The position numbers and the translations under genes were made by a program. From Parastagonospora avenae f. sp. tritici 18332-5 (Eukaryota; Ascomycota; Dothideomycetes; Pleosporales; Phaeosphaeriaceae): a DNA stretch of 64,000 nt. The notes under the pieces were generated by a model that searched no databases, was not told where the DNA came from, and saw nothing but the letters and a program-made list of their open reading frames with translations. Location of the stretch: positions 62,001-126,000 of the forward strand of contig JAFJTR010000037.1 in NCBI GenBank assembly GCA_022559985.1, in the 5' to 3' direction. Shown one piece after another: positions 53,098-64,000 of this stretch; within the stretch, counting starts at the first letter, position 1, and every line of letters starts with the position of its first letter.

Positions 53098-54307
53098 CTA
53101 TACATTATAGGAATGCACCTGTGCACTACGCTTCTGCAGTGGTGCATCATCGTCAAAAGTCGAACGCGGTGGTTCCTGAATCCAAGAGCTCCTGGAGCTG
53201 CTCAAGTCCTTGTGAGACTCCGCCTGCTCGATCGTTACGTTATAATCCGTCTGACAGTGGATGCCACGCATACTGCCTTCACTGTCATCGTCGTCCAGCG
53301 CATCTCTCGATCCCCGCTTCGGTATCGTGACCGACTGGATATGTGTACGTTGCTGGCCATGGTGTCCAGAGCGTAGATCCGAGCGTAGATGCGTAGCCTT
53401 GTTCGACGAGCTTTGGAACTTTTCCTCGGGATACATGTCGTTCTCAGGTTTTCCTTGCGCCAGTCGGACCACGAGCGAGGCCATGGACATTTCGATGTTC
53501 AGTTTGACAATGTAGACGACCGGGTGGAACTGGATGTATACGACTTGATTCTTGAGGAACATGAGACCGATTAGCAGTGCCTAGTCATTGCTGATTAGTA
53601 CAAGTATAGCAAATGGTCGCATATTTCAAGCGACTTACATCCATAGCAATGGATAGAACCATGAGCTTTGCATTGAAGCCAACAAGCGGCTGATACTTTG
53701 TCAAGCCGTGCTGCTCCACGAGTCTCTGTTTGACTGTTTTGAGGAAATACCAGTTGAGACCAGCGTCGACAATGAGGATGAGCACTTTCGAGATCTTGTC
53801 CCAAACATCGTTGATCTTTACAAACGTCTCCGAGACTGGTGGAACAGTGTGCGCCGGGATCCATATGACAAACACCGCAATGTTGATGGTAGTGATGAGA
53901 GCGACAGTCCCCCACTTCAGTTTGGTAACTGTACTTCGATGCTCAACGATCAAAGCTATTCGGTTGATGATAATTTGCATAAGAAGCTGGATTTCAAAAA
54001 CCCAAAAGAAGAGAATGAAGAAGAGAACCGGTACGCTTTGATGTTGTCAGCACACACTAGACATCAACATAACATGGAGCAGAACTCACCTGGGTCCCAA
54101 TTTGTCGTTCAAGAACAGCCAGGCAATGATCGCAATGATAATATTCACTGCAACCTCACCCCATATCATGTAGATATACGCCGACCTCAAGGGATTTCGA
54201 TTCCGCCGAGTCTGCTTGATAGCCTCCCATACGGTCAAGATGCCAAAGCCGATCGTGAAGCCAGCAGCCAAAGCCGCGATCTGAAAGTCTTGAATCGAAG
54301 CAGACAT
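53098..54307 (-). CDS. Seven-transmembrane fungal membrane protein
   Basis: Three exons (54090-54307, 53639-54035, 53098-53580) with 54- and 58-bp introns give 365 aa. Hydrophobic helices in order: IAALAAGFTIGFGILTVW, YIYMIWGEVAVNIIIAIIAWLF, VLFFILFFWVFEIQLLMQI, WGTVALITTINIAVFVIW, ISKVLILIVDAGLNWYFL, NAKLMVLSIAMDALLIGLMF and VVYIQFHPVVYIVKL. The splice joins fall inside helices and keep them continuous. A ~110-residue acidic and Ser-rich cytoplasmic tail follows. This pattern is common in ascomycete families often called integral membrane proteins; the ligand is unknown. An in-frame ATG at 54328 would add seven residues. Confidence 0.8.
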
Positions 54308-55652
54308 GTTGTTGAGAGGAGTATGCACAGCGCTGACGGGCCGATGAGAAGTGAGAGATATCCGGGGAAGAGGGATTTACGAGGGATTGCCTTAGCCTTA
54401 AGCCCTGTATAGGGGACCCATCCACACATACCCAGATACTCGCGTGCTCACACCCAAGCCACTCCATAGCCAAACCCCTGCAGCAACACCCGTTCAACCG
54501 TCCATTGGCTCAGGTACATCTCCACCTATTCCACTTACTCAGTCGCGGAAGCGGCTCAGATCATCAAATTCATATTCGTTCGTGTTTCAACAGCTTGTGG
54601 TGCGAAAAGAGGCGCTCAAAGCCCCGGCGACGCATGCCCGATGCGTTGGGATCCTCCGGGGCGCGCCGTGCTAGCCATCTGACAGCCTAGAGGCTAGATC
54701 TTTTGTAAAGACCCTTCCCGAGTTCCCGTGGTGTGGGAGATTTGGGAAGGGCCGATTAGGGACCTCGGGAATTCCGTGGCTGGAACTGCAAGAAGTCGAT
54801 AATGCGGCAAGAAGCCCATATCACGGTCGAAATGCGTTTTGTCCGAATTGGGCTGTAGATCCTGCATGCTCCACCAAAATATGGGGTTGACCACGAGGTT
54901 ATGATGCGTTATGGTGCCATGTAGCAAAGTGCGAAGGGAAGGATCTTCGAATTCCTTCTCGCTTGCTAGCGTCTATCATCCAGACACGCTTCCACGACGA
55001 GTAAAGGTTGAAGGCGCAGAACACTCCCGGCATCTGCCGACATCTTCCAAGCCCTCCAAGAGACGTCGAATACTTGAATTTTGCAAGCGCTAATGCGCAG
55101 TTCACGACTCTGACTCGATTATGACGGGATACTCCGTTGACGAGCCCCGTTGCATCCCATACAAATTTGATCGACCGGCCAAACCAGGCGAACCGGAACA
55201 AAGCTCCGCGGAACCCAAACTGCATTCAACTCAGACAATCAGTTGTTGTCACGACGGAAGATCTTGAGACTGCGGACTTCTTCGTGCTTTGTACCAAGGC
55301 ATGGATTTCCGATGGTCACAAGACGTCAATGGCCAAACGCGACTATGCAAATATGAAGTCATTCGAAACCTGGTCTTGCTGGCAACATTGAAGATGTAAG
55401 TTGCATTGCATTGCGTCACACGGTCTATGAAGCAACTTGATACTACTACTCGATGGCTATACCGTCACGATCCACACATGATGAAACGTACAGATGGTGT
55501 CGCTGAAATCGTCTCGAGGACTGAATCTAGCTTCCGTCATATGCATGCAGATCCCGGACATTGCACTTAAACACACTGCCGTACACTTGTCCCGTTCATT
55601 TTCCAAAAGGCCAAGCACACAGGCGAGGAAACACCTCTCTTCTCACACACTC
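54308..55652. other. Intergenic, nothing recognised
   Basis: About 1.3 kb between the seven-TM gene start and the DUF6604 pseudogene. No coding or RNA signal is seen. Confidence 0.45.
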
Positions 55653-57380
55653 TCACTCCTCAGGGTTGTACTCGATGTTAATATGCAACCCAAGACCCTT
55701 AGGCAAGACATGATTTACAATCAGTGCTCCAGCTTCTTCCCGAATCATTTCCATGACAACGTCAATAGCATCGTCCAAGACCTTGTTCGTGGGCAACACA
55801 CCCGGCAGCCGCGCCTTCAGAAGATTTCCAACCTCTTGCGTCGATGCCGCCGACATCAACACGTAGCCCACGACGAAAGGAAGCTCACTCTCCTTAGTAA
55901 TGTAGCCAGGGCCAAACAGCCTGATGAAATCATGGCGGCACTTGTCCTTGATGCAAAACTGCAGAATATCAGCGAATTGCTGGACTGCCATGTCATTTTC
56001 TTTCCGCCATGTTGCCAGCTCGATACCTTCGTGGAAGTTGAGGTCTTCCTCGATGTTGGCCTGCACGAAGTGAGTTGCTTCACTCATCTGCTTGAACCCT
56101 TCGTCGGCTTTGTCTTCAAGTATGTGTTGAATGTCAAGAAACAGGGTTGTAGCGAATGCAAGGGGGAGTATGACCTCTTTTGTCTCGAACATTGCGCGAA
56201 GGCCGCGACTCAGCTCACCTTCCACTGGAGTTCGAGAAGTATCTGCCTCCGTGGTGTGGCAGTAGTAGAAGAACCCCGGAAGCACCATAAGGATAATGTC
56301 CTTGTCTTCCACAAATAATTCACGGAGGCTTGTATTGTTGCGGTCAGATTGTGGGATGTCTTCGTGGGTGCCTCGCCTCATGTCCGGGCAAGGATTACGC
56401 TTCAGGTCGTTGCAAAAGGCTGTGGGTAGTAGATAAGCTGGCCAGAAAACTACGTTCGCGATATTGAACATCTTCATGTTCATTTTGTCCCTGGGGCGAT
56501 TTCTGTGTGAAGCCGTGGTTCCGGCTACAATGCATTAGGCGCTATACCACAGTTCTAGCATGTGGATTTCTCCACCGTGCTTTGAGAACATGCTTTTCAA
56601 CTCATCGGCCATTGACCGAGCTAGATTTACGGCAGTGTTGGTAGTAATCGCTGCTACAAAAAGGTCTTCAGCACCCATTTCGTACCGGCACCAGGCCATA
56701 CAGACTTCGGTGGGAAGCTTCTCGAGGTCATGCAGAAGTAGGAGGAGGGCAAAACCATTCTCCTCATCGTTTGTAGGTCGCTCTGCCATGTAGACAGGCT
56801 CAGAACTTGCAACATACATTGGTATGATGTCGGGGGTTATTCGAGGGCTTCAGAAGGCTCTTCTAACTCAAGTTGCTCGAACAGATTGAAGTCTCCGCTG
56901 ATGTCTTAGGTGTATTGCGCTCCGTTGGTAGCCGTGGTTCGAGGACATGGCGCAATTTTTTTAGTATATTGTGGAACTGCAAGCGCTACTCCTCTCCAGA
57001 GTCGTCTGGGTCCTCTATAACAATCTGCGCAGGATTTCGTCGAGCTGTGATGCTGCCTTCCATGATCTCTGCAAGCTTGACTGGTACGATGATGGGTCGA
57101 GCTTGTTTGGCGATGTATTCAGCAAGTGTCAAACACTCTTTGCGAGCGACAGTATGAGTTTGAGGTCCTAGGTAGAGATCGGGGGCCTTTGTTGCGCCTA
57201 TCCCCTTACTTGCGACGTGGCCATGCTTCTTTGCCGTGGATGCTAGCCATTGCACGATTTGATCCCCTATCACCGTTAGCACCGAACTTTACCCTTGTCG
57301 CTTCGGAGACTGCGAGTTCCCTACATGTGATTCCTGTACCTCCGATGTGAACTCTGAAGATTTTTTGGAAGACCAGGCAT
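55653..57380 (-). pseudogene. DUF6604 protein gene, decayed
   Basis: The probable start is ATG 57380 (MPGLPKNLQSSHRRYRN), with a likely intron ending GTGCTAACGGTGATAG before DQIVQWLASTAKKHG, the DUF6604 signature; the phase across it does not fit exactly. The domain then continues but is broken: TAG at 56986-56988 after DPDDSGEE; a frame change before FNLFEQLELEEPSEALE; another after it (TPDIIPMYVASS); and TAA at 56535-56537 between LELWYSA and CIVAGTTASHR. That TAA could derive from CAA by a C-to-T change in a CpA context, as RIP produces. The C-terminal 276 codons remain open to the normal end. Intact members are large cytoplasmic proteins of unknown function in Pezizomycotina. Confidence 0.75.
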
Positions 57381-58190
57381 GTTGGGCAGAGTGAGAAAGT
57401 TGTATGCTGATCTGAGTGCAATTTATGATGCGCTTCCGATGAATAGATCAACGTGGCTGACCGCGACTGGACTGAAAGAAGAATATCGTTGAATACGAGA
57501 GCAGTTGGCCCAGAGTGAAAATAAAACAATCATTTGTTGCTTCCACCCGGACCTTTTCGAGAGCAGCAGCAACAACAGGTCTTCATCACTTTATCATGGC
57601 GACTTCCCGCTCAACCACACCCCCGAGCCATCTCACTCCCTCGCATGTTGACTGTCTCGGAGAGGCGACGTTGTATCGGGGCATGCTGCATGTGCATAGT
57701 ATTCATCATGAGAGCGTCAACAACACGACTCTCAAGAACCGCGCTAGATCGAATCCAGCCATCCTGCCTTCCTCGTAGCATCACATCCCAACCTCTACCC
57801 CCATTCTCAAATACCCCAAACCACCTCACACATCACAAAAGTACCGAACCATTCTCGCCGCAATCTAAAGATACAGACATGATCTGACGAGCCGGCAGCA
57901 CTCTTCCCCTCCCGCCCGCATTCGTTTCGCCCGAAACACGCCTGACACTTCTGGCAGCGGAGAATTTGGAAGGCATAAAGCGCCCATCCAATCAGCATAC
58001 GCGACATGTCGTCGATCATCCAAACAAGTATTTGCAAGTCCCCAACTCGATGGACACAACGTGTGAGCGCGCATGAACGCATTGCTCGAGGATAACAAAT
58101 GTGGTTCGCGAGGAGAGCGTTAAGATGCGTGCTGGCCAGCCTTGCAAAGTCAATCAACTTAATGAATGATTGCTTTTCGACGCTTTTGCA
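57381..58190. other. Divergent intergenic region
   Basis: Between the DUF6604 pseudogene and the rhodopsin-fold gene. Short frames are not protein-like. Confidence 0.4.
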
Positions 58191-59385
58191 ATGTCGATTG
58201 CGATGGGGAAAAGACAACTCCTGGAACCGCCTGTCAACGACACACAAGCGCCTCTGCTCCTCGGTCTGGGCGGGACGTTACTCGCGCTATGCATCTTACT
58301 GCTGTGTGCGAGATTCTGGTCAAGGCGGTATAATCTGCGTGCAGATGACTGGGCTGTGTTGAGCGGGACTGTATGTTCACATCATCCCCTCACCTTCATC
58401 CCCTCACCTTCATCAAACTAACACGAGATAGTTCCTCGCCACAATCCTCTTCGCAATCCAATGCATAGCCGTGCACCACGGCTTCGGTCGGCGCACCGCA
58501 TTCGTCTCCGCGGACGACCGCTCCACGACGCTGTTCCTGATTTTCGTGCACCAGGTCGTGTGGTACTGGGCCATTGGGCTCGTCAAGCTTTCCGTCACGT
58601 TCCTGCTTCTGCGCCTAAAATCCTCGTTCCGCTGGAATATCTTCTTCTACGGCATTGTAGGCTTGTTGATCGTAACGGTCATCACACAGACGCTGTTCCC
58701 ATTCCTGCAATGCCGGCCGTACAGCGTATATTGGCAGCCTGAGCTCGCATTCAGTCCGGAGGGGGTGCAGTGCTTTCCCAAGGAGGTCATCAACGCGAAC
58801 ATCATTGCGTACAGCACGATCCACGTTGTTACAGATGTCATCTTCTCGCTGGCGCCCGGTGCATTTATCATTCGAAAGTTGTCGCGGCCGAAGAGCGAGA
58901 AGGTGTTTCTCAGCATACTCATGGGCCTGGGTATGTTTGCGTCGACGTTTGCGATCGTGAGGACGGTGGGCCTGAGTACCTTCTACACCTCTGGAAACGA
59001 CTTCTTCAGGGGCAATGTCATGCCGACGCTGTGGGCTAACCTGGAATTGCTGGTTGCGTTGATAGCAGCGACGATTCCGACGCTGCGGAGTGTTGTGCAT
59101 CGCGGGCTTTTCAGGTTAGCAGGCTTCTTCTACGAGGAGGAGAACGAGACACATGTTAGGAACAAATTGGTGGCTTTCGGGTTCTTGAAGGAGAACGAAG
59201 CGTATGGAAGTGATGGAAGTTGCAAATCAGAGAGGAAGGCGTCGAAGCCGGATATCGAGGTTGGAACGATTGGAAGCATGGGCAAGGGGAAAAAGAAAGA
59301 TGAATTCGGAGATACTATCGTCGAGAAGAAGGAAATTATCGTGGGAGAGGGCACTGCTGCACCAAAAGAGGATGCAAAGGCTTGA
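58191..59385 (+). CDS. PTH11-type rhodopsin-fold integral membrane protein
   Basis: Two exons (58191-58370, 58432-59385; 61-bp intron with CTAAC branch site, phase 0) give 377 aa. Seven helices are visible, starting LLGLGGTLLALCILLLCARF, then FLATILFAIQCIAVHHGFG and VVWYWAIGLVKLSVTFLLL; the ARFWSRR-x-x-LRADDW loop and the central FLQCRPYSVYW loop are family hallmarks. VTDVIFSLAPGAFIIRKL and LWANLELLVALIAATIPTLR complete the domain. A ~75-residue Lys/Glu-rich tail is cytosolic. No CFEM domain is present. Such proteins are putative GPCR-like sensors. The intron contains a duplicated CATCCCCTCACCTT. Starts at 58191 or 58203 are both possible. Confidence 0.88.
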
Positions 59386-59550
59386 AAATTAGGAATAACG
59401 ATTGCGCATACTGGAAAGAATACAAGGCTGCAAAGGTGTCGTTGCCAAACGCTATCATGTCTATTGTGCTAAATAAAAACACGCTTCCAACGATATTCAT
59501 GCAGTCTCGTTGATGTCGTAGATCTCATCAGCCAGTTCAACTCTGGCTTA

Positions 59551-60456
59551 CTATGCGCGCAGCATTCCTGGGTGTGGAGAAGGCGAGCGTCCGCGCAGTG
59601 CTGGCGAGCTGGGTCGCAACATTGGGCTCGCAGCAGCACTCGCGGCATCGAGGCTGAGCTTGCTAATAGCGTCAAGGTTGCCCTGAACGTCTTCCTCGCT
59701 CAAGTCAAGCATCAGACGAAGCTCGTTCGCCTTGAGCTGCTTTCCCAAGCCAACGATGAGCTGCTCCTTGTTGGAGCTACCAGGGACGTCGTAGTAGTAC
59801 CAGTGGTATCCTATATCCTCTAACCTATGGGGCTCTGCCGGTGTAGTAACCCTCGCTTGTACATGGCGGATGTCCATGCCAAAGACGCCTGATATGGTGG
59901 GCGCCGAGCCAATGCCTCCCAGGCTTGCATCTGCCCGAGCGCGAATGGACTTGGGCACCTTTGCGTCGTCTTCGAGGGGTGTTTCGTTGAGACGATTCGA
60001 TGCGCCTGCGTCGTGGAGCTTTGCGCGCTTGAAGGAGGCGTTCTTAAGCTCGGTAATGCCTAGCACAACGTAAAGTGGCTTGCTCGCCTTGACCTGCTCC
60101 GATATCCACGTCCGGGCTTCAGGGTCGTTGCAGACCGCCTGGAAGGCTTGAGCCTTGGACTGGCTTGTACGCTGGATCATCTGCTCAGCCCTGACCGTGA
60201 GAAGGTTTGGCTGTCTGAATATCCTTCCAAGATCGAACTTGGCTCCATAATTTGTGATGAATCGACCCTCACTGTCGACGGAGAAGACATCCTTATAGCG
60301 GAGTTGGATGTGGTAGTCATTGAGGTCGTCGACTTCTTCGTGTGCGACCTGTGAGTAGAAGCAATCGCGCTCGGGGTGCAGGGGATGTGTAAGGAGCTGG
60401 CCGACGGTGAGGAGGTCTGATGGCAGAGGCTTTGGTAGGAGGCCGTGCTGCACCAT
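59551..60456 (-). CDS. Conserved-looking fungal protein of unknown family
   Basis: An intronless 301-aa frame from ATG 60456. It begins MVQHGLLPKPLPSDLLTVGQ, followed by a short beta-rich segment (DCFYSQVAHEEVDDLNDYHI, RFITNYGAKFDLGRIF). Around residue 105 comes a helix (QSKAQAFQAVCNDPEARTWI) and then KPLYVVLGITELKNASFKRA, which suggests a core beta strand and helix. The C-terminal 40 residues are Ser/Pro/Ala-rich with an SPALRGRSPSPHPG stretch. There is no signal peptide and no transmembrane segment. I do not recognise the family; the composition and even codon use support a real gene. Confidence 0.65.
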   Translation of the reverse strand: MVQHGLLPKPLPSDLLTVGQLLTHPLHPERDCFYSQVAHEEVDDLNDYHIQLRYKDVFSVDSEGRFITNYGAKFDLGRIFRQPNLLTVRAEQMIQRTSQSKAQAFQAVCNDPEARTWISEQVKASKPLYVVLGITELKNASFKRAKLHDAGASNRLNETPLEDDAKVPKSIRARADASLGGIGSAPTISGVFGMDIRHVQARVTTPAEPHRLEDIGYHWYYYDVPGSSNKEQLIVGLGKQLKANELRLMLDLSEEDVQGNLDAISKLSLDAASAAASPMLRPSSPALRGRSPSPHPGMLRA

Positions 60457-62052
60457 TGCCACGTGTTCTTGAGACGCTTGGGGCGTAGATGGTAGGATAG
60501 ATCAACTGGAACTTGAGGAGGCTCTGTTTCCGTGTCGAGGATCTAGGGGCCGCGTAGGACTTGGAGAAGCAGCAAAGGTGGTGAGATTCTATGAGGCTAG
60601 GTTGCCCTGCGCCATGCACGAATCAGACGGCCGCATCTGCATGTGTGCGCAACTCCTTCCATCCTGTTTGCATCTTGGCGAAACCGACTAGTTCAACATA
60701 CACATTGGAGCTACGACCGTGATATTCGAGGACGCAGGGGTTCTGAGCACGATATAGAGGGTCAGGAATGCATCCGCATGATAGTCGCATTGGGGACTGG
60801 TCGGTCCTGCCCATCACGTGTTCACGCGGAGGAACTCAATTCCTTGGCGCTTCTCCGGACAGCGAGCTGCTAGCCTACCCGCCTGCAAGAGAGGTGCATC
60901 TGGTTTCTGTCCCACGAAATCACCCGAGAGCCGCAAGCGTAGCTGACTGAGGAAGCCAGTCTAGACATCCGAAGCTGCCGGCGTCGTGCAGACGGTTTAT
61001 TCCACCGTCTCCGCAGCGAACCCCCATTATGTGAGCATCTTACTCCCCAAATACGCAGACATTGTAGCGGAACCCACGAGCTCAAGTGCGCCGCGGGGTA
61101 GCTTCCACTCTCCAGGATTGCGCTGGAATTCTCGGGGCTATTGCCATCGCTTCCCAGTACCAAAGCTCCACCACGACTGCGTGCGACAACTGAAGCGACG
61201 AAGAGCCAGCACCGCAGCTAGTTGCCATCTTCCGGAGGGACAAGCACTGGATAATGCCTCTCACAAGTCGTGGCATGCTCCGCTCCTAATCCTAACAAAG
61301 CAATCAAGCCACCAAGAACCACTTAGTCAGTCGTTGGTCAGGCTTCACAAAGCATCGAAGCGATTGCAACTGGTGTATGCATCCCGGCAATGCGGGGTTA
61401 TGCGGAAGCCACATTTGCGGTTGCCAGTATAGCTTTTCTGAGATGTGTTTGTCACTGAGGTAATCGCTGACAATGCATGGCGCATGCGATGGCATGCGCC
61501 GCGGAAACAGCATCTGAGCTCGGCGCGTCTAGGACTGGGAATGAAAAATGTTGCGGGACGTTTGATGCATCATTGCAGCAAAGTCGGAGGCATATTGCTT
61601 TTCAGCGTGGAAAATAACGCGTGGAGGTGTGGAAGAAGAAGAAAAGCCAGGAAAAAGATGCGTTCACGCGTCGCATCGGCGAACAGTGCCCCGCGACACC
61701 ATAGTGGGCTGCCAACGTCACAAGCTCGCCAGCCATACCAGAATCCACTAAAGCCCCCGTTGTTGGGCTAGGATAACAGCGGAGACTATTTTATCAGCCC
61801 GCAATTCTTCGCGATCGGCCTATCATGTCTAGATGCATGACGTATCAAGACATAAACAGAAGACCCAGCACGAGCGCCCCTCACTAACCAGATGGATACG
61901 TCAAGCCTCACCATTTTCTGCCAAACACTACTTGAACCCCTCTTGCCCCTCTGCTTTCGTCCCAATTCACTTCACATTCTATACCCAAGCTCAATTGCAC
62001 CTTATTATACCCCAAACTCAATCACCCTTTCAATCCAACACAACCCGTCACC
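60457..62052. other. Intergenic, promoter side of the mannitol dehydrogenase gene
   Basis: 1.6 kb. No supported gene. A pyrimidine-rich, CAAC-containing leader (61950-62050) precedes the SDR start, as in highly expressed ascomycete genes. Confidence 0.45.
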
Positions 62053-62957
62053 ATGCCCATCCAAGTTCCCCAGTCCACCGAGCTCAAGGACCTCTTCAGC
62101 CTCAAGGGCAAGGTCGTCATCGTCACTGGTGCCTCCGGCGAGACCGGTATTGGCACCGAGGCTGCCCGTGGATGCGCTGAGTTCGGCGCGGATGTTGCCA
62201 GTCAGTACAGCCCCAGCGCAAGCTTCTTCAAACCAACACTGACATGTCCACCATCTAGTCACCTACAACTCGCGCTCATCCGGAGCTGAGAAGAATGCCA
62301 AGGAGATGAGCGAGAAGTACGGCGTCAAGGTCAAGGCCTACAAGTGCCAGGTCGGCGACTACTCGTCGTGCGAGAAGCTCATCAAGGACGTCGTAGCCGA
62401 CTTTGGCAAGGTCGATGTCTTCATTGCCAACGCCGGCAAGACGGCCGACAACGGTATCCTCGATGCTACTGTCGAGCAGTGGAACGAGGTCATCGAGACC
62501 GATCTCACTGGAACCTTCAACTGCGCGCGTGCCGTTGGTCTTCACTTCCGCGAGCGCAAGACCGGCTCCCTCGTCATCACTGCCTCCATGTCTGGTCACA
62601 TTGCCAACTTCCCCCAGGAGCAGGCCTCGTACAACGTCGCAAAGGCTGGCTGCATCCACCTGGCTAAGTCGCTTGCCAACGAGTGGAGGGACTTCGCCCG
62701 TGTCAACTCCGTCTCCCCCGGATACATTGACACTGGTCTTTCCGACTTCGTTCCCCAAGACATCCAGAAGCTGTGGCACTCCATGATTCCCATGGGCCGT
62801 GATGCCAAGGCAACTGAGCTCAAGGGTGCCTACGTCTACTTCGCCTCTGACGCATCCTCGTACTGCACTGTAAGTTCCTATGCGCTTCTTTTAAGACCAG
62901 AGCTAACGGCCACAGGGCTCCGATCTCCTCATTGACGGTGGTTACACTGTCCGATAA
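62053..62957 (+). CDS. NADP-dependent mannitol dehydrogenase-type SDR
   Basis: Three exons (62053-62200, 62259-62869, 62916-62957; introns 58 and 46 bp) give 266 aa. The Rossmann signature is VVIVTGASGETGIGTEAARG, and FIANAGKT (NAG) follows. The catalytic Ser is in SLVITASMSG, and Tyr/Lys are in YNVAKAG. The last short exon adds GSDLLIDGGYTVR, the standard SDR terminus. The sequence resembles fungal mannitol 2-dehydrogenase, which interconverts fructose and mannitol with NADP(H) in the cytosol. C-ending codon bias suggests strong expression. Antisense frames here are shadows. The splice junctions are supported by conserved residues on both sides. Confidence 0.93.
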
Positions 62958-63390
62958 GCGCATCGCCCACTGTGGACGACGCAGACGAATGATACATTAC
63001 GAACAAGCATAGGGGTTATGCTGAAGCAACTATTCTTCCCTGTAGCTATTACCGTTATGATATGAACAAACGTCTTTGATCATCGAGCCTTCAGTGATGT
63101 ACTCATGCTACTTGTGCGCCAGCTCTAACACATGCTAGAACTAAGCTTTCGAGAATGCAAAGCTTATTACCGAACCACCAAAGGTCCCTCGGCATCATGT
63201 ACAAGATGATGCAACTTTTTGGCTAACATGACAGCTGCGGAAAGCGCTCCCGCAACGCGCTTGCAGCAGCCCCGCACTGACTCGAACACCCGCCCGCCGA
63301 CCCGCGGCATCTCATCTTAGCTCTCACCACCACCTCAAGACACTTGAGACACGACGCAGCCATGCGTCCAGCAACGCTCCAAGTGTTACA
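62958..63390. other. Intergenic, nothing recognised
   Basis: Promoter region of the acyl-CoA dehydrogenase gene. No other element recognised. Confidence 0.45.
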
Positions 63391-64000
63391 ATGGCAATTC
63401 CAGCACCAAAGACGGTTGCGTCTCTTTCCTCTGTAGAAGCATCGCCAAAGAAGGAGACTTTTGGCAACCTGGGCCCCTGGGCGGAACCTTCGTGTATGGT
63501 CATGAGATATGCGCTCAGAAACATTGCTAATACTGTCGCAGGGTACAGCTCCCTCGCATCCCCGTACTACAATGAATCTCACAAGAAGTTGCGCAATGCA
63601 CTGAGATCGTACATCGACGAGAACGTCAAACCGTACATGCTCGAATGGGAGGCGAAGGGCGAAGCACCAGTTGAAGAGCGCATGAAATGGGCCAAAACGG
63701 GCTTCCCCTTTGGCGATGTTCCCGAGCCATATAGGCCAAAGGACGTACCAGGCCCTGCCGGCATACCAGTTGGAGAAATGGATGTCTTCCATCTCCTCGT
63801 TTCTACAGACGAAGGAAGCCGAATTGAAGGCGGAGTTGGCACAGCTCTGGCTGGCGCAAGTGTGATTGGCGCACCACCCATCATACACCACGGTACCGAC
63901 GAGCAGAAGAAGAAGTGGCTGCCAGGTCTCTTTACTTGGGAGACGAGCTTCTGTCTGGGCATTACTGAGCCAAGTGGTGGCGTACGTCTATCTTGAAATA
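63391..64000 (+). CDS. Acyl-CoA dehydrogenase, 3' partial
   Basis: Exon 1 (63391-63493) joins exon 2 (63542-63981) through a 48-bp intron in phase 1, restoring EPSWYSSLASPYYNESHKKL. A third exon must follow because GTACGT begins at 63982 and the window ends inside that intron. The visible 181 residues cover the N-terminal helical domain and the start of the middle domain, including GTDEQKKKWLPGLFTWE and the FAD/substrate-binding CLGITEPSGG. The protein oxidises acyl-CoA thioesters with FAD, in mitochondria or peroxisomes. The N-terminus (PAPKTVASLSSVEASPKKETF) resembles fungal long acyl-CoA dehydrogenases without a clear cleavable leader. Confidence 0.9.

Overview
The window is nuclear DNA of a filamentous ascomycete, most likely Dothideomycetes/Pleosporales (inference). 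Genes are single or split by 46-61 bp GT-AG introns with CTAAC/T branch sites. The families are typical of Pezizomycotina: Zn2Cys6 regulator, F-box-like proteins, GH72 glucanosyltransferase, DUF1996, questin-oxidase-like, PTH11-type rhodopsin-fold, DUF6604, BCS1-like AAA. There is no bacterial-type operon, rRNA, CRISPR array or recognisable transposon.

Layout. 0-5 kb: a periplasmic-binding-protein-like fragment, a YbjQ-like protein and a Zn2Cys6 factor. 7-12 kb: two adjacent F-box-like paralogues (one frameshifted), a small secreted protein and a larger F-box protein. 12.8-25.3 kb: conserved housekeeping genes (METTL25-like methyltransferase, Tlg1/syntaxin-6 SNARE, a membrane protein with disordered tail, GH72 enzyme, SGT1 co-chaperone, AKR7-type reductase). 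25.4-31 kb: gene-poor, with a few uncertain exons, an interrupted tRNA gene and a small secreted protein. 31-33.2 kb: two damaged genes carrying long C and G homopolymers that look like assembly artefacts. 33.4-43.8 kb: LCCL-domain membrane protein, ARO8-type aminotransferase, questin-oxidase-like protein, DUF1996 secreted protein. 45-57.4 kb: a BCS1-like gene and a DUF6604 gene with in-frame stops, an S41 protease, an RGG-tailed protein and a seven-TM protein. 58-64 kb: rhodopsin-fold membrane protein, an unrecognised cytosolic protein, mannitol-dehydrogenase-type SDR, and the start of an acyl-CoA dehydrogenase.

The most unusual item is at 29042-29245 (minus strand). Four short segments join into a complete 73-nt tRNA-Lys(CUU) cloverleaf. 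They are separated by one ordinary anticodon-loop intron (31 nt, position 37/38) and two 50-nt insertions that look like spliceosomal introns (GT-AG, CTAA branch site). One insertion splits the D stem and the other lies at the T-stem/T-loop border, so both internal RNA polymerase III promoter boxes are interrupted. This predicts a tRNA that needs both the spliceosome and the tRNA splicing endonuclease.

No biosynthetic cluster is evident; neighbouring genes appear functionally independent.
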